A DNA stretch of 64,000 nt from Mesorhizobium sp. WSM3860 (GCF_002294995.1 NZ_NSGF01000015.1:79193-143192), one strand, 5' to 3'. Shown: positions 1 to 10,262, numbered from the stretch's first letter. Made by a program: numbers and translations. The notes: a model not told the origin generated them from the sequence alone.

Positions 1-1287
1 GTAGGCGGCGCGGCCCGGCGCAATTGCCATGGAAAGGCCGATCAAGTCGGCTTGCATCGGGTCGGACGAAGAGGTTTCGGCGTCGAAGGCAAGGATGCCG
101 GCCTCCCTCGCTTCGGCGATCCAGGCCTTCAGCGCGGCCGTATCGCGAATGGCGACATAGGCCGAGGGATCGATCTTGCGCGCCGTCGCCTGCTCCAGCC
201 GCAGCGCCGAGAGCAGGGAAGGAGTATCGCCCTGCGGTGGGGCATCCTCGGCCCTGACCGGTGCTGCGGGCTTCGCGGCGCCGTTCGGCGTCGCCGACCG
301 CCCTGAGGCAGTCGGCGCGCCGGCGCCGACGTCTGGACCATGCGCGGTGTCGGCGCGCTCGATGGTGACAGTGGAAGCCTGGACGTCGCCGATCTCGGTC
401 ACAGTCGCCTCCGCGACGCGGCGTGTCAGCGTGGTGAATTCCATCGTCTTCAGGAAGCCGATCAGCTTCGGCCCGTCCGGGGCATGCAGCACAAGGTCGT
501 CCAGCCCTTCCTTCAGCGGAACGTCGTTCTTCAACGTCACCAGCTCGCGCGAGATGCGCGCCTTGTCGGCATTGGCGATGATCGATTCGCGCCGCTTTTC
601 CTGCTTGATCTCGCCGGCGCGCGCGAGCAGGCCGTCAAGGTCTCCGAACTGCTCCAGGAGCTGCGCCGCGGTCTTCGGTCCGATGCCGGGCACGCCGGGC
701 ACGTTGTCGACGGAGTCGCCGGTCAGCGCCTGCAGGTCGATCATCTTTTCCGGCGGCACGCCCCATTTCTCGATCACTTCGGGAATGCCGATCTGGCGGT
801 CCTTCATCGGGTCGTACATGCCGACGGTCGGGCCGACCAATTGCATCAGGTCCTTGTCGGAGGAGATGATGGTGGTGTCGGCGCCGACCTCGCAGGCTAG
901 GCGGCAATAGGTGGCGATGATGTCGTCGGCCTCGAAACCCTCCATCTCGATGCAGGGCAAGTTGAAGGCCACGGTCGCCTGGCGGATCAGGCCGAATTGC
1001 GGGATCAGATCTTCCGGCGGCGCCGAGCGGTTGGCCTTATATTCGGGATAGAGATCGCTGCGGAAAGTTTTGGCCGAATAGTCGAAGATGACCGCGAAAT
1101 GCGTCGGCACAATGCCCACGCTGGTGTTGCGGGTGTCTTGCATCAGCTTCCATACCATGTTGCAGAAGCCGAGCACGGCGCTGGTGGGCAGACCGTCGGA
1201 TTTGCGGTTGAGCGGCGGCAGCGCGTGATAGGCGCGGAAAATATAGCCGGAGCCGTCGACAAGAAAGAGATGATCGCCTTTTTTCAT
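1..1287 (-). CDS. polA: DNA polymerase I, N-terminal part (cut by window edge)
   Basis: About 429 codons are visible from an ATG at 1287; the gene runs off the left edge, so the polymerase domain is not seen. The N-terminus has the 5'-3' exonuclease (FEN-like) core: FLVDGSG near residue 10, GFEADDIIATY near 120, SSDKDLMQL near 145 and the helix-hairpin-helix region TGDSVDNVPGVPGIGPKTA near 190. A low-complexity linker rich in Ala and Pro follows. The DnaQ-like 3'-5' exonuclease begins at the edge (FDAETSS, exo motif I). PolA fills gaps in DNA repair and removes Okazaki primers. It is transcribed away from a candidate small RNA and the M20 peptidase. Identification is secure; the full length cannot be judged. 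Confidence 0.97.
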   Translation of the reverse strand, partial: MKKGDHLFLVDGSGYIFRAYHALPPLNRKSDGLPTSAVLGFCNMVWKLMQDTRNTSVGIVPTHFAVIFDYSAKTFRSDLYPEYKANRSAPPEDLIPQFGLIRQATVAFNLPCIEMEGFEADDIIATYCRLACEVGADTTIISSDKDLMQLVGPTVGMYDPMKDRQIGIPEVIEKWGVPPEKMIDLQALTGDSVDNVPGVPGIGPKTAAQLLEQFGDLDGLLARAGEIKQEKRRESIIANADKARISRELVTLKNDVPLKEGLDDLVLHAPDGPKLIGFLKTMEFTTLTRRVAEATVTEIGDVQASTVTIERADTAHGPDVGAGAPTASGRSATPNGAAKPAAPVRAEDAPPQGDTPSLLSALRLEQATARKIDPSAYVAIRDTAALKAWIAEAREAGILAFDAETSSSDPMQADLIGLSMAIAPGRAAY

Positions 1288-1430
1288 GCCGGCAGGGATA
1301 GCGCGGCCAAGCTTCGCGGTCCATGCCAAAGGCTGCGCAAACCGCCGGTTCCGGCAACACCCCTGACAGACACTGTCTCGGACAAATTCAGCCGCTCACG
1401 GGCATGTTACAAAAGTGTAATCTTCGTGCC

Positions 1431-1460
1431 CTTGAATCGCCATGTTCACAGACCCAAATA
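1431..1460 (+). promoter_or_regulatory. Putative sigma-70 promoter for the polA-adjacent small RNA
   Basis: CTTGAA at 1431-1436 resembles the alphaproteobacterial -35 (CTTGAC). Eighteen bases later, CAAATA at 1455-1460 could be the -10, giving a start near 1467. The -10 match is weak, so this rests partly on the structured, terminator-ended segment just downstream. Confidence 0.35.
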
Positions 1461-1466
1461 GCTGGC

Positions 1467-1613
1467 ATCGGCATTTTTCGCCGAAGTCCGGAGTAAGGCC
1501 CGTCCCCCGCCTATCCCGGGCAACTGCGGCAGCCTATCCCCCCTCTCCGGGCTGCCGCAACGTTTCGAGTAGAGACCGCCGTGGTTCCCCCTCCACCACG
1601 GCGGTTCTTTTTT
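1467..1613 (+). ncRNA. Candidate trans-acting small RNA with C-rich hairpin loops
   Basis: This 150-nt stretch lies in a 435-bp gap between polA and the M20 peptidase and has no convincing ORF. It holds two perfect hairpins. The first pairs TGCGGCAGCC (1525-1534) with GGCTGCCGCA (1550-1559) around a loop rich in C and CUCUCC. The second pairs ACCGCCGTGGT (1575-1585) with ACCACGGCGGT (1595-1605), again with a C-rich CCCCCUCC loop, followed by TCTTTTTT, a canonical intrinsic terminator. Loops of this type can pair with Shine-Dalgarno sequences, as in several rhizobial alpha-r small RNA families. Assignment to a named family was not possible without a covariance search. The 5' end is inferred from a weak promoter match. 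Confidence 0.55.
1575..1613 (+). terminator. Rho-independent terminator of the candidate small RNA
   Basis: An 11-bp perfect GC-rich stem (1575-1585 with 1595-1605), a 9-nt loop and the T-run TCTTTTTT at 1606-1613. No + strand protein gene precedes it, which argues for an independent small transcript. It could alternatively act as a leader attenuator for the peptidase gene 110 bp downstream. Confidence 0.8.
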
Positions 1614-1722
1614 GCCCTGCAGCCATCCTGTTAGCGACTCCGGAACCTGTGGTCCAACGCTCGCTGCTTTGCGTTTTCGGCTCGTCCCTTTAGGGTCGGG
1701 CCAGAATCGAAAGGCTGAAGAA

Positions 1723-3108
<1,386 letters not shown>

Positions 3109-3130
3109 GGTGAGCGCGCGGAAGGCAGCG

Positions 3131-3155
3131 AAAATCAACTTTCTGTTGATTTTTT
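3131..3155 (+). terminator. AT-rich hairpin with T-run after the M20 peptidase
   Basis: AAAATCAAC (3131-3139) pairs with GTTGATTTT (3145-3153) around a 5-nt loop, continuing into T residues. The stem is AT-rich, so it would be a weak intrinsic terminator. It separates the peptidase gene from the RNase D gene. Confidence 0.5.
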
Positions 3156-3247
3156 CCCGGATCGCGGCAAGGACGGGCTTACCAGCGCAAATGCGGCGCC
3201 TTTGCGGTCCAAATGGATGCGCGGCAGGCGGCGCTCCGGAGAAGAGA

Positions 3248-3868
3248 ATGACCGACATCCGTTTCCACAAGAACGATCTGCCGGACCTGTCCCGCTACAA
3301 TGTCGGTGCGGTCGCCATCGACACGGAAACGCTGGGCCTGAACCCGCATCGCGACCGGCTCTGCGTGGTTCAGATCTCGCCCGGCGACGGCAGCGCCGAC
3401 GTCATCCAGATCGCGCCGGGCCAGAAGGAGGCGCCCAACCTCGTCAGCCTTCTCAGGAACGACGCGGTGGTGAAGCTGTTTCACTACGGCCGTTTCGACA
3501 TCGCTGTCCTTTATCACGCTTTCGGCGTCATGGCCGAACCGGTTTTCTGCACCAAGATCGCCTCGCGGTTGACCCGTACCTACACCGACCGCCACGGGCT
3601 GAAGGATCTCTGCAACGAACTGCTCGGCATCGGCCTCTCCAAGGCGCAGCAATCTTCGGACTGGGCGGCCGAGACGCTGTCGCCCGAGCAGCTCGAATAT
3701 GCCGCCTCCGACGTGCTTTACCTGCACCGGCTGCGCGAGGCGCTGGCCGCGCGGCTGGCGCGAGAGGATCGCATCAAGGAGGCCGAAGCCTGCTTCCGCT
3801 TCCTGCCGACGCGCGCCAAGCTCGACCTGATGGGGTGGGCGGAAGAGGATATCTTCGCGCACAGCTGA
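3248..3868 (+). CDS. Ribonuclease D-like 3'-5' exonuclease, single domain
   Basis: A 206-residue DEDDy exonuclease. Exo I is AIDTETLG (near residues 22-29), exo II FHYGRFD (near 78-84) and exo III YAASDVLYL (near 151-159), with the Tyr/Asp pattern of RNase D. Classical E. coli RNase D is about 375 aa and carries two HRDC domains; these are absent here, as in the short RNase D paralogues common in Rhizobiales. The likely role is 3' trimming of tRNA or other structured RNA in the cytosol. The start at 3248 follows GGAGAAGAGA and fits the family N-terminus (MTDIRFHKNDLP). The peptidase upstream is separated by a hairpin, so the two are probably independent. Confidence 0.93.
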   Translation: MTDIRFHKNDLPDLSRYNVGAVAIDTETLGLNPHRDRLCVVQISPGDGSADVIQIAPGQKEAPNLVSLLRNDAVVKLFHYGRFDIAVLYHAFGVMAEPVFCTKIASRLTRTYTDRHGLKDLCNELLGIGLSKAQQSSDWAAETLSPEQLEYAASDVLYLHRLREALAARLAREDRIKEAEACFRFLPTRAKLDLMGWAEEDIFAHS

Positions 3869-3933
3869 CGGAACCCGGCGCGTCGAGCGACGTTCCTGCC
3901 GGTCCATTATCGGCGTGAGATGGGAGGGAATGA

Positions 3934-4140
3934 ATGGCAGAGCGCAAATCGATAGCGAGCGCGCCGAAGGACGGTTCGAAGGTCACGATCCTGTGGAACG
4001 ACGAGCACGGCGTGATCAACGAATCCGTCGGGCAATATCGCGACGGCGGCTGGTGGGTCTACACCGACAGCAACACCCAGAAAAAAGTCGATCCGACCAG
4101 TTGGCGGCCTGCATCGGGCGATGATGACAGCGACCAGTGA
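3934..4140 (+). CDS. Small hypothetical protein (68 aa)
   Basis: A short acidic soluble protein preceded by a good ribosome site (GGGAGGG, about 5 nt before the ATG). It has a compact motif WNDEHGVI...GQYRDGGWWVYT with several Trp residues, then a charged tail ending in DDDSDQ. The Trp/Gly pattern suggests a small beta-sheet fold. No signal peptide or membrane segment is present. The family and function are not recognised. It lies in line with the 48-aa membrane protein downstream. Confidence 0.7.
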   Translation: MAERKSIASAPKDGSKVTILWNDEHGVINESVGQYRDGGWWVYTDSNTQKKVDPTSWRPASGDDDSDQ

Positions 4141-4197
4141 GCGATCGACGCAGGGCCTTGAAGCAGGCGCAAGACTCGGCAGCAAGAAGGGGGCGAG

Positions 4198-4344
4198 ATG
4201 AGACAGAACCTGCTCTACTTCATCATTGGCGCATTGGTCGTCGTGGTCATCGCGCTTGGCATCTACGTCTATCGCGAGCAGACCAGGCCGAAAGGCGTGG
4301 AGCTCAAGATCGACGACAAGGGGATTTCGATCCAGCAGAATTGA
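4198..4344 (+). CDS. Small single-pass membrane protein (48 aa)
   Basis: An ATG at 4198 preceded by AAGGGGGCGAG opens a 48-residue frame ending in TGA. Residues about 5-25 (LLYFIIGALVVVVIALGIYVY) form one hydrophobic helix. A charged tail follows with a KIDDKGISIQ ending, resembling small inner-membrane proteins that expose a short cytosolic or periplasmic beta-strand. It lies 57 bp downstream of the 68-aa gene and probably shares its transcript. No function is known. The clean membrane helix and strong ribosome site support it as a real gene. Confidence 0.65.
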   Translation: MRQNLLYFIIGALVVVVIALGIYVYREQTRPKGVELKIDDKGISIQQN

Positions 4345-4441
4345 TCTCACCACGTCCGCATCTCGCGGACTTGACCGGTCGGCTCCGGATAGCGCTTATT
4401 GCATCCGGGTTCGCTCGCTGGGGCGGAGGTGGGTTTTTGAT

Positions 4442-5452
4442 ATGATTCCACGGATCGATTTCGAGGCCACCAGTGCCGTGAACGATGCGCTCGCCGCGAT
4501 CGGACGGACCGAGGACCTGCGCTTTTCGCCCGACAACCGCTTGCTTGCCGTCGCCGGATATGGACGCAGGCGATGCCTGATGCTGCGCATCGACATCGAG
4601 CCGACGGCCGGTGCACCGAGGATCGCTATCCGCGATTTCACGGAGCTCAGATCGGAAAGCATGGGCGAGGTGCATGGCCTCGATTTCATCGACAACCGGA
4701 CTTTTGTGGTCGCCAATCGCGATGGGCTGGTTGCAGTCTTCGCCCTGCCGCGAGGCGAACCGGCCGGACAAGGGCACGAAATCCCGCCACTTCGCGTGAT
4801 CAAAGGCAGCCGATTGTGCAGATTGAGAACGCCCGGCTCGGTCGCCGTCAGGCGTGAGTCACATGGCCGGTTCAGCCTGCTGGTCTGTAACAACTACACG
4901 CATCGGGTGACCCGCCATGTCATTCACCGGCGATGGGGATACCGCGCTCTATGGAATCAGCTTCTTCTCGAGCAGGGCCTCAACATCCCGGACGGCATCG
5001 CGCTCAGCCATGACGGGCGGTGGGTCGCCGTCAGCAGCCACGGCACCAACGACGTGAAGATCTACGACATGTCGGCGCCGCTTGGCCGTGAGACCCGACC
5101 CGCCGGTGTCCTGGAAAATGCCAACTACCCGCATGGCCTGCGCTTCACGCAGGACGGCAGCAGCATCCTCGTCGCCGACGCGGGCAGCCCGATGGTTCAC
5201 GTCTATGCAAGCGACCAGGGCTGGAAGGGACGCCGCAGGCCGTCGCGTTCGGTCGCCGTGCTCGACAGCGAAAGCTTTCTGCGCGGCAGGGCCAGTATCG
5301 AGGAGGGTGGGCCGAAGGGCCTCGACATAGACAGGTCGAACAGGGTCGTGGCGGTGACTTGTCAGGAACAGGCGCTGGCTTTCTACGGCGTGTCGTCGAT
5401 CGTCGGTCGAACGGCGGCGGAGCCCGTCCTTGACGTCCAGGATAGTGTCTAG
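4442..5452 (+). CDS. Beta-propeller (YncE/lactonase-like) hypothetical protein
   Basis: A 336-residue protein with repeated motifs of the type LRFSPDNRLLAVAGYG, GIALSHDGRWVAVSSHG and GLRFTQDGSSILVADAG, spaced as blades of a seven-bladed propeller. No signal peptide is visible, so unlike YncE it is probably cytosolic or leaves by another route. The ATG at 4442 has GGAGGTGGG about 11 nt upstream; the frame is open further upstream but without a ribosome site. It may be a scaffold or a sugar-lactonase relative; no catalytic residues can be assigned. Genes on either side give no functional clue. Confidence 0.7.
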   Translation: MIPRIDFEATSAVNDALAAIGRTEDLRFSPDNRLLAVAGYGRRRCLMLRIDIEPTAGAPRIAIRDFTELRSESMGEVHGLDFIDNRTFVVANRDGLVAVFALPRGEPAGQGHEIPPLRVIKGSRLCRLRTPGSVAVRRESHGRFSLLVCNNYTHRVTRHVIHRRWGYRALWNQLLLEQGLNIPDGIALSHDGRWVAVSSHGTNDVKIYDMSAPLGRETRPAGVLENANYPHGLRFTQDGSSILVADAGSPMVHVYASDQGWKGRRRPSRSVAVLDSESFLRGRASIEEGGPKGLDIDRSNRVVAVTCQEQALAFYGVSSIVGRTAAEPVLDVQDSV

Positions 5453-5621
5453 TTTCGTCTCCCTATTCTGGCCATCGGCGTGAAGAATGGCGGGACCCGC
5501 GCACAGGTCCATCAAATCTTGCGGGGTGGACGGCAAACAAGATGACGTTCGCGCGGTTCGGCGATATCATCCTGGGCATAGGGAGTTTGGGGCCGACCAA
5601 CCTAGCCTCTAGGAGGTTGCC

Positions 5622-6005
5622 ATGAAGCACCAAACACTGGACCAGCTGCACGCCGTTGCCGAAGTCCGCACCGCCAAACCCGTCATGAGCCGAACCCAGC
5701 GCCTCGCACGTTGGGCGGAGCTTCTCGAACGTGAGCCAAACCGGCTCCTGACCGCGCTTACCGGCACCGAATATCGTGCCCCGCGGGAACGCAATGTCAT
5801 GCGAGGCGCCGGCTCGCCCATATCCGTCGCCCTGGAAGACCCCGTTCTGCACGACGAGGGTTTGAAGAACGACACTTACGGCGAAGCAAAACGCTTCTTC
5901 GAGCTGACCGACTATCAGCTGCACGAGATCGTCTGCTATTGCCATGTCGGCGACGTAATGCGGGCATCGAGAGCGGCGCTCTCGGTCCGTGCCGTGCTCG
6001 ACTAG
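5622..6005 (+). CDS. Conserved-looking hypothetical protein (127 aa)
   Basis: A 127-residue soluble protein with an excellent ribosome site (AGGAGG, 5 nt before the ATG). The sequence is helical and charged: SRTQRLARWAELLER in the first third, a loop, then a C-terminal segment with YGEAKRFFELTDYQLHEIVC and the HVGD region. There is no signal peptide, membrane helix or recognised catalytic motif. Many rhizobial genomes carry small cytosolic proteins of this kind, but I cannot place it in a named family. It is monocistronic, with gaps of about 170-200 bp on both sides. Confidence 0.72.
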   Translation: MKHQTLDQLHAVAEVRTAKPVMSRTQRLARWAELLEREPNRLLTALTGTEYRAPRERNVMRGAGSPISVALEDPVLHDEGLKNDTYGEAKRFFELTDYQLHEIVCYCHVGDVMRASRAALSVRAVLD

Positions 6006-6204
6006 TCCGAGCCGGCTCGCCCGCCGTATCCATTCTCAGGGAGCGCGGCCGGATTCCCACGCCGATCGCGCTCCGACGGCCGGCGCTTACCAAACATTTA
6101 ATTTTCAATTGCTGCGATCTTTCCCCACTTAACGCGCCTTTAAACCGCCGCATCTACTCTGCAACCCGAGCGCCATCGGCATCGGGGACAGCAAGCACAG
6201 CGCA

Positions 6205-8457
6205 ATGGCGAACCGCAGAGACAGTCGCATCGAACCGAGCTTCGAGGGTTCGCCGCGCGCGAAATCCTCCGACGGCTTTTCGGTCAGCGAGGAGGATCGC
6301 GTCGTGCCGGCAAATCGCAAATCCGCAGCGAAACGCAAATCCGCCAAGGCGAAATCGCGCGGCCGGGGGCGCGATCGCAGCCAGCGCGGGCTGTTTTCCA
6401 TTTTCGGCCGCCTGCTCTACTGGTGCTTCGTCTTCTGCATCTGGGGCGGCATCGCGGTGGCCGGCGTCGTCGTCTATTACGGCGCCAAGATGCCGGCTGC
6501 GACGACATGGTCGATCCCCGACCGCGCGCCCAACATCAAGATCGTCTCGGTCGACGGGCAACTCATCGCCAACCGCGGCATGTCGGGCGGCGAGGCCGTC
6601 GGCCTGAATGAAATGTCGCCCTACATTCCAGAGGCCGTCGTCGCCATCGAGGACCGGCGCTTCTATTCGCATTTCGGCATCGATCCGGTCGGGCTGACGC
6701 GCGCCATGGTCACCAACGTGCTTGGCGGGCATTTCTCGCAGGGCGGCTCGACGCTGACGCAGCAGCTGGCCAAGAACCTGTTCCTGACGCCGGATCGGAC
6801 GCTGGAGCGCAAGGTGCAGGAGGTGCTGCTGGCGCTCTGGCTGGAGCACAAGCACAGCAAGGACCAGATCCTCGAAATGTATCTCAACCGGGTCTATTTC
6901 GGCTCGGGCGCCTATGGCGTGGAGGCCGCCTCGCGGCGGTATTTCGGCAAGAGCGCGCGCGATGTCACACTTTCCGAGGCAGCGCTTCTTGCCGGCCTGC
7001 TCAAGGCGCCCTCGCGGCTTTCGCCGGCGCGCGATCCGAAGGCGGCGGAAGAACGCGCACAGCTCGTGCTCGCCGCCATGCGCGAGGAAGGCAAGATCGG
7101 CGACAAGGAATACAAGATGGCGCTGAGCGCCCCGGCGACGCGCTCGCCCTCCTACTGGACCGGCTCGGAGAACTACGTCGCCGACACGGTCATGGAGGAA
7201 CTTCCCGACCTGATCGGCGACGTGCGCGGCGACATCGTCATCGACACTACCGTGGATCTGACGCTGCAGAAGCTCGCCGAGCAGTCGATCCGCCGGCTTA
7301 TCGACGAGAGCGGCAAGAAGCTCAACGCCACCCAGGGCGCGCTGGTGTCGATCGACGATTCCGGCGCGGTGCGGGCCATGGTCGGCGGCTACGACTATTC
7401 GACCAGCCAGTTCGACCGCGCCTCGGAAGCGCGGCGCCAGCCGGGATCGGCGTTCAAGCCTTTCGTCTACATGGCGGCGCTGGAAGCAGGCCGCACGCCG
7501 GACAGCGTGCGCAACGACGCCCCTATCAAAATCGGCAAATGGACGCCCGACAATTACGGCGGCAAATATTATGGCAAGGTGACGCTGGCCACCGCGCTGG
7601 CCAAGTCGCTGAATTCAGTAGCGGCGCAGCTCACCATGGAAGTCGGGCCCGACGCGGTGGTTGAGGCGGCGCACCGCATGGGCATCCAGTCCGAGCTGCA
7701 GTCGAACACCTCGATCGCGCTCGGCACCTCGGAAGTCACGCCGCTGGAACTGACCGCCGCCTATGTGCCTTTCGCCAATGGCGGCTACAAGCCAGATATC
7801 CATTTCATCCAGCGCGTCACCACGGCTAGCGGCAAGGTGCTCTACGAGAACAATGGCGGCAGCGCGCCGCGCGTCCTCAAGGCCGACATCGTTGGCATGA
7901 TGAACTCGATGATGACGGGCACGGTCGAAGTCGGCACCGCCAAGAAGGCGGCCTTCAACTGGCCCTCGGCCGGCAAGACCGGCACCAGCCAGAATTCGCG
8001 CGATGCCTGGTTCGTCGGCTATACCGCCAACCTCACGACGGGTGTGTGGTTCGGCAATGACGATGGCAGCCCGATGAAGAAGGTGACCGGCGGCGCCTTG
8101 CCGGCGCAGGCATGGCACGAATTCATGGTCGCCGCGCATGAAGGCTTGCCGGTCAGGCCGCTGCCCGGCACGTGGAAGTCGACGCCGCCCGATACGATCG
8201 TGCCGGACGAGATACCCTCGGCGGATGCTTCACAGCCGCCGCCGGCACCACCAGCGTCTGTCGGTCAGCCGGCGCCCGTTGCCCAGGCAACTGCGCGCCA
8301 GGCGCGCCCGGCCCAGACGGTCGATGCCGACGGCTTCGATATGCCGAGCGACGGCGGCGCCACCGCCTCGGTCGGGCATCCGGTGCCGCCCGGCGACGTC
8401 GGCGGCCCGAAGAAAAGGCGGCAGACGTCGATCCTCGACATCCTCAGCGGAGGTTGA
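6205..8457 (+). CDS. Class A penicillin-binding protein (PBP1A family)
   Basis: A 750-residue bifunctional peptidoglycan synthase. A basic cytosolic tail (residues 1-70, Lys/Arg/Ser-rich) precedes one membrane helix (about 71-93). The GT51 glycosyltransferase follows, with EDRRFYSHFG (149-158) and GGSTLTQQLAKN (182-193). The transpeptidase domain holds SAFK (active Ser415), SLN (468-470) and KTGT (Lys591). The last about 90 residues are Pro/Ala-rich and probably disordered. It polymerises and cross-links glycan strands on the periplasmic face. The long basic N-terminus is unusual compared with E. coli PBP1A. The ATG at 6205 was kept because the coding character begins there, although no strong ribosome site is visible. 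Confidence 0.94.
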   Translation: MANRRDSRIEPSFEGSPRAKSSDGFSVSEEDRVVPANRKSAAKRKSAKAKSRGRGRDRSQRGLFSIFGRLLYWCFVFCIWGGIAVAGVVVYYGAKMPAATTWSIPDRAPNIKIVSVDGQLIANRGMSGGEAVGLNEMSPYIPEAVVAIEDRRFYSHFGIDPVGLTRAMVTNVLGGHFSQGGSTLTQQLAKNLFLTPDRTLERKVQEVLLALWLEHKHSKDQILEMYLNRVYFGSGAYGVEAASRRYFGKSARDVTLSEAALLAGLLKAPSRLSPARDPKAAEERAQLVLAAMREEGKIGDKEYKMALSAPATRSPSYWTGSENYVADTVMEELPDLIGDVRGDIVIDTTVDLTLQKLAEQSIRRLIDESGKKLNATQGALVSIDDSGAVRAMVGGYDYSTSQFDRASEARRQPGSAFKPFVYMAALEAGRTPDSVRNDAPIKIGKWTPDNYGGKYYGKVTLATALAKSLNSVAAQLTMEVGPDAVVEAAHRMGIQSELQSNTSIALGTSEVTPLELTAAYVPFANGGYKPDIHFIQRVTTASGKVLYENNGGSAPRVLKADIVGMMNSMMTGTVEVGTAKKAAFNWPSAGKTGTSQNSRDAWFVGYTANLTTGVWFGNDDGSPMKKVTGGALPAQAWHEFMVAAHEGLPVRPLPGTWKSTPPDTIVPDEIPSADASQPPPAPPASVGQPAPVAQATARQARPAQTVDADGFDMPSDGGATASVGHPVPPGDVGGPKKRRQTSILDILSGG

Positions 8458-8520
8458 GCGGCAACTCGCCTCTCGCAATGACTGGCGCCTTCGGCTACAT
8501 GTCCGGCCGGAGATCAAGCC

Positions 8521-9270
8521 ATGGCCGAAATCGACAGCAGAAAAACTATCGTGCTCACCGGCGCCAGCCGCGGCATCGGCCATGCGACGGTGAAGCGCTT
8601 TTCGCGCGAGGGCTGGCGCGTCATCACCTGCTCGCGACAGGCCTTCGCCGAGGATTGCCCGTGGCCGGCCGGCCCTGAAGACCACATCAAGGTCGATCTA
8701 GCGGACCAGGAGGATGTCGGCATTGCGGTCTCGGAAATCCGCCACCGACTGGAGGCGCATGGCGGGCAGCTCAACGCGCTGGTCAACAATGCCGGCATCT
8801 CGCCGAAGCTCAAGGACGGCGGCCGGATGAACTCGATCGAGACGCCGATGCATGTCTGGCGCGATGTGTTCCAGGTCAATTTCTTCGCGCCGATCATGCT
8901 GGCGAGAGGGCTGTTCAAGGAACTCGCTGCGGCCAAGGGCTCCATCGTCAACGTCACCTCGATCGCCGGCACGCGCGTGCATCCATTTGCCGGCACGGCC
9001 TATGCGACGTCGAAGGCTGCGCTGGGTTCCCTGACGCGCGAGATGGCGCATGACTTCGGGCCGCACGGCATCCGCGTCAACGCGATCGCGCCGGGCGAGA
9101 TCGATACGGCCATCCTTTCGCCCGGCACCGACAAGATCGTCGAGACGATCCCGCTGCGGCGCCTCGGCGCAACGTCGGAGGTCGCCGACATCATCTTCTT
9201 CCTGTGTTCGGGCCAGGCGTCCTACGTGACCGGCTCGGAAATCCACATCAATGGCGGCCAGCACGTGTGA
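8521..9270 (+). CDS. SDR family oxidoreductase
   Basis: A classical short-chain dehydrogenase/reductase of 249 aa. The Rossmann motif TGASRGIG lies near residue 12, NNAG near 92, the catalytic Ser in VTSIAGT near 145 and YATSK (Tyr161, Lys165). The substrate pocket after NAIAPGEIDT cannot be assigned; the family covers sugar, polyol and fatty-acyl substrates. It lies 63 bp downstream of the PBP gene in the same direction. A palindromic repeat follows the stop codon and probably ends transcription. Confidence 0.9.
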   Translation: MAEIDSRKTIVLTGASRGIGHATVKRFSREGWRVITCSRQAFAEDCPWPAGPEDHIKVDLADQEDVGIAVSEIRHRLEAHGGQLNALVNNAGISPKLKDGGRMNSIETPMHVWRDVFQVNFFAPIMLARGLFKELAAAKGSIVNVTSIAGTRVHPFAGTAYATSKAALGSLTREMAHDFGPHGIRVNAIAPGEIDTAILSPGTDKIVETIPLRRLGATSEVADIIFFLCSGQASYVTGSEIHINGGQHV

Positions 9271-9282
9271 GTCTCTTTGTTT

Positions 9283-9331
9283 GAGCATGATCTCGTCCGA
9301 AAACCGGAATCCACTTATCGGGATCATGCTC
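9283..9331. repeat. Dispersed palindromic element between convergent genes
   Basis: GAGCATGATC (9283-9292) is repeated inverted as GATCATGCTC (9322-9331) with the core CCGAAAACCGG between them. The layout matches the short 'GAGCATGATC...CCGAAAACCGG...GATCATGCTC' elements I recall from Mesorhizobium genomes. It sits tail-to-tail between the SDR gene and the quinone-reductase gene, where it may act as a bidirectional transcript end. Confidence 0.7.
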
Positions 9332-9341
9332 CAAGAATTGG

Positions 9342-10262
9342 TCATCCGGTCATGGTGAGAACGGCCTTGCCGCTGAAGCTGCGCCGTCGCAGCGCGTCCA
9401 AGGCTTGGGCGATGTCGGTCCACGGCACGGTCATGGCCACGCGGGTTTCCAGCCGGCCAGCCGCGACAAGAGCGAGCAGCGAGGCGATGTCCGCGCCGAT
9501 GTCGGGGCCAGAGGTGTAGTAGGCGAAAGACTGAAGCCTCGCCCCTTCGTGACCCGGAACGAGCTGACGGAATCCGACGGGCGTCAGCTCACCCGTGCTC
9601 GAACCGAACATTACGATGATCCCGCCAGGCGCGACGCGTTCGATCGCGCGTGCGAGACTTTGGCCGCCGACGGACTCGGTGATCAACGAAAACGGCCCCT
9701 CGGCCAGCTCTATCGACTCGACGACTAGGTGGGCTCCCAGCCCACGGAGGTCCTCGTCGTGCCGGGAGGCAGCGACGGCGGTCACCGAGGCGCCCTGCTC
9801 GCGAGCAATCTGGATCTGAAAACGACCGACCGCGCCGCTTGCGCCGGTGATCAGGATGCGCTGGCCGGCCAGGTCACCGCCATGGCGCAAAGTCCTCAGC
9901 GCCGTCGTGCCCGCGACCGGAAGCGTGGCGGCGGAGGCGAAGCTGACGTCATCCGGCAGGACGGCGAGACGGTCGGTCGGAACGGCGACGCGTTCAGCCC
10001 AGCCGGCCTGGTCCACCAAAGCCGCAACCCGGGACCCGACGGCTGGCCCGGAGCCATCGGGTGCGGCCCGTTCGACAAACCCAGCGATGTCCTGACCGGG
10101 TACAAAACCGTCGGGACGTATGGCGAGCAGGCGCAGCTCGCCGCGGTTCAACGAGGTTGCCTGGACCGAGACAAGCGCCTGGTTAGCGAGTGGCCGAGGT
10201 TCATCGAACTCGGCGAGACTCAGTCCGTTGGCGGTGTCGCGAGAAGTGACCAGGACGAGCAT
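9342..10262 (-). CDS. Quinone-oxidoreductase-like MDR family protein
   Basis: A 306-residue medium-chain dehydrogenase/reductase without catalytic zinc. The GroES-like N-terminal half includes PGQDIAGFVE. The NAD(P)-binding half has ITGASGAVGRFQIQIA near residue 140, the AXXGXXG-type nucleotide motif. Structural-zinc cysteines are missing, which points to the QOR/zeta-crystallin branch. The likely reaction is NADPH-dependent reduction of a quinone or enone. It is transcribed divergently from an AraC regulator 129 bp away, so that protein is the likely regulator. The start ATG at 10262 fits the family N-terminus. Confidence 0.87.
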   Translation of the reverse strand: MLVLVTSRDTANGLSLAEFDEPRPLANQALVSVQATSLNRGELRLLAIRPDGFVPGQDIAGFVERAAPDGSGPAVGSRVAALVDQAGWAERVAVPTDRLAVLPDDVSFASAATLPVAGTTALRTLRHGGDLAGQRILITGASGAVGRFQIQIAREQGASVTAVAASRHDEDLRGLGAHLVVESIELAEGPFSLITESVGGQSLARAIERVAPGGIIVMFGSSTGELTPVGFRQLVPGHEGARLQSFAYYTSGPDIGADIASLLALVAAGRLETRVAMTVPWTDIAQALDALRRRSFSGKAVLTMTG

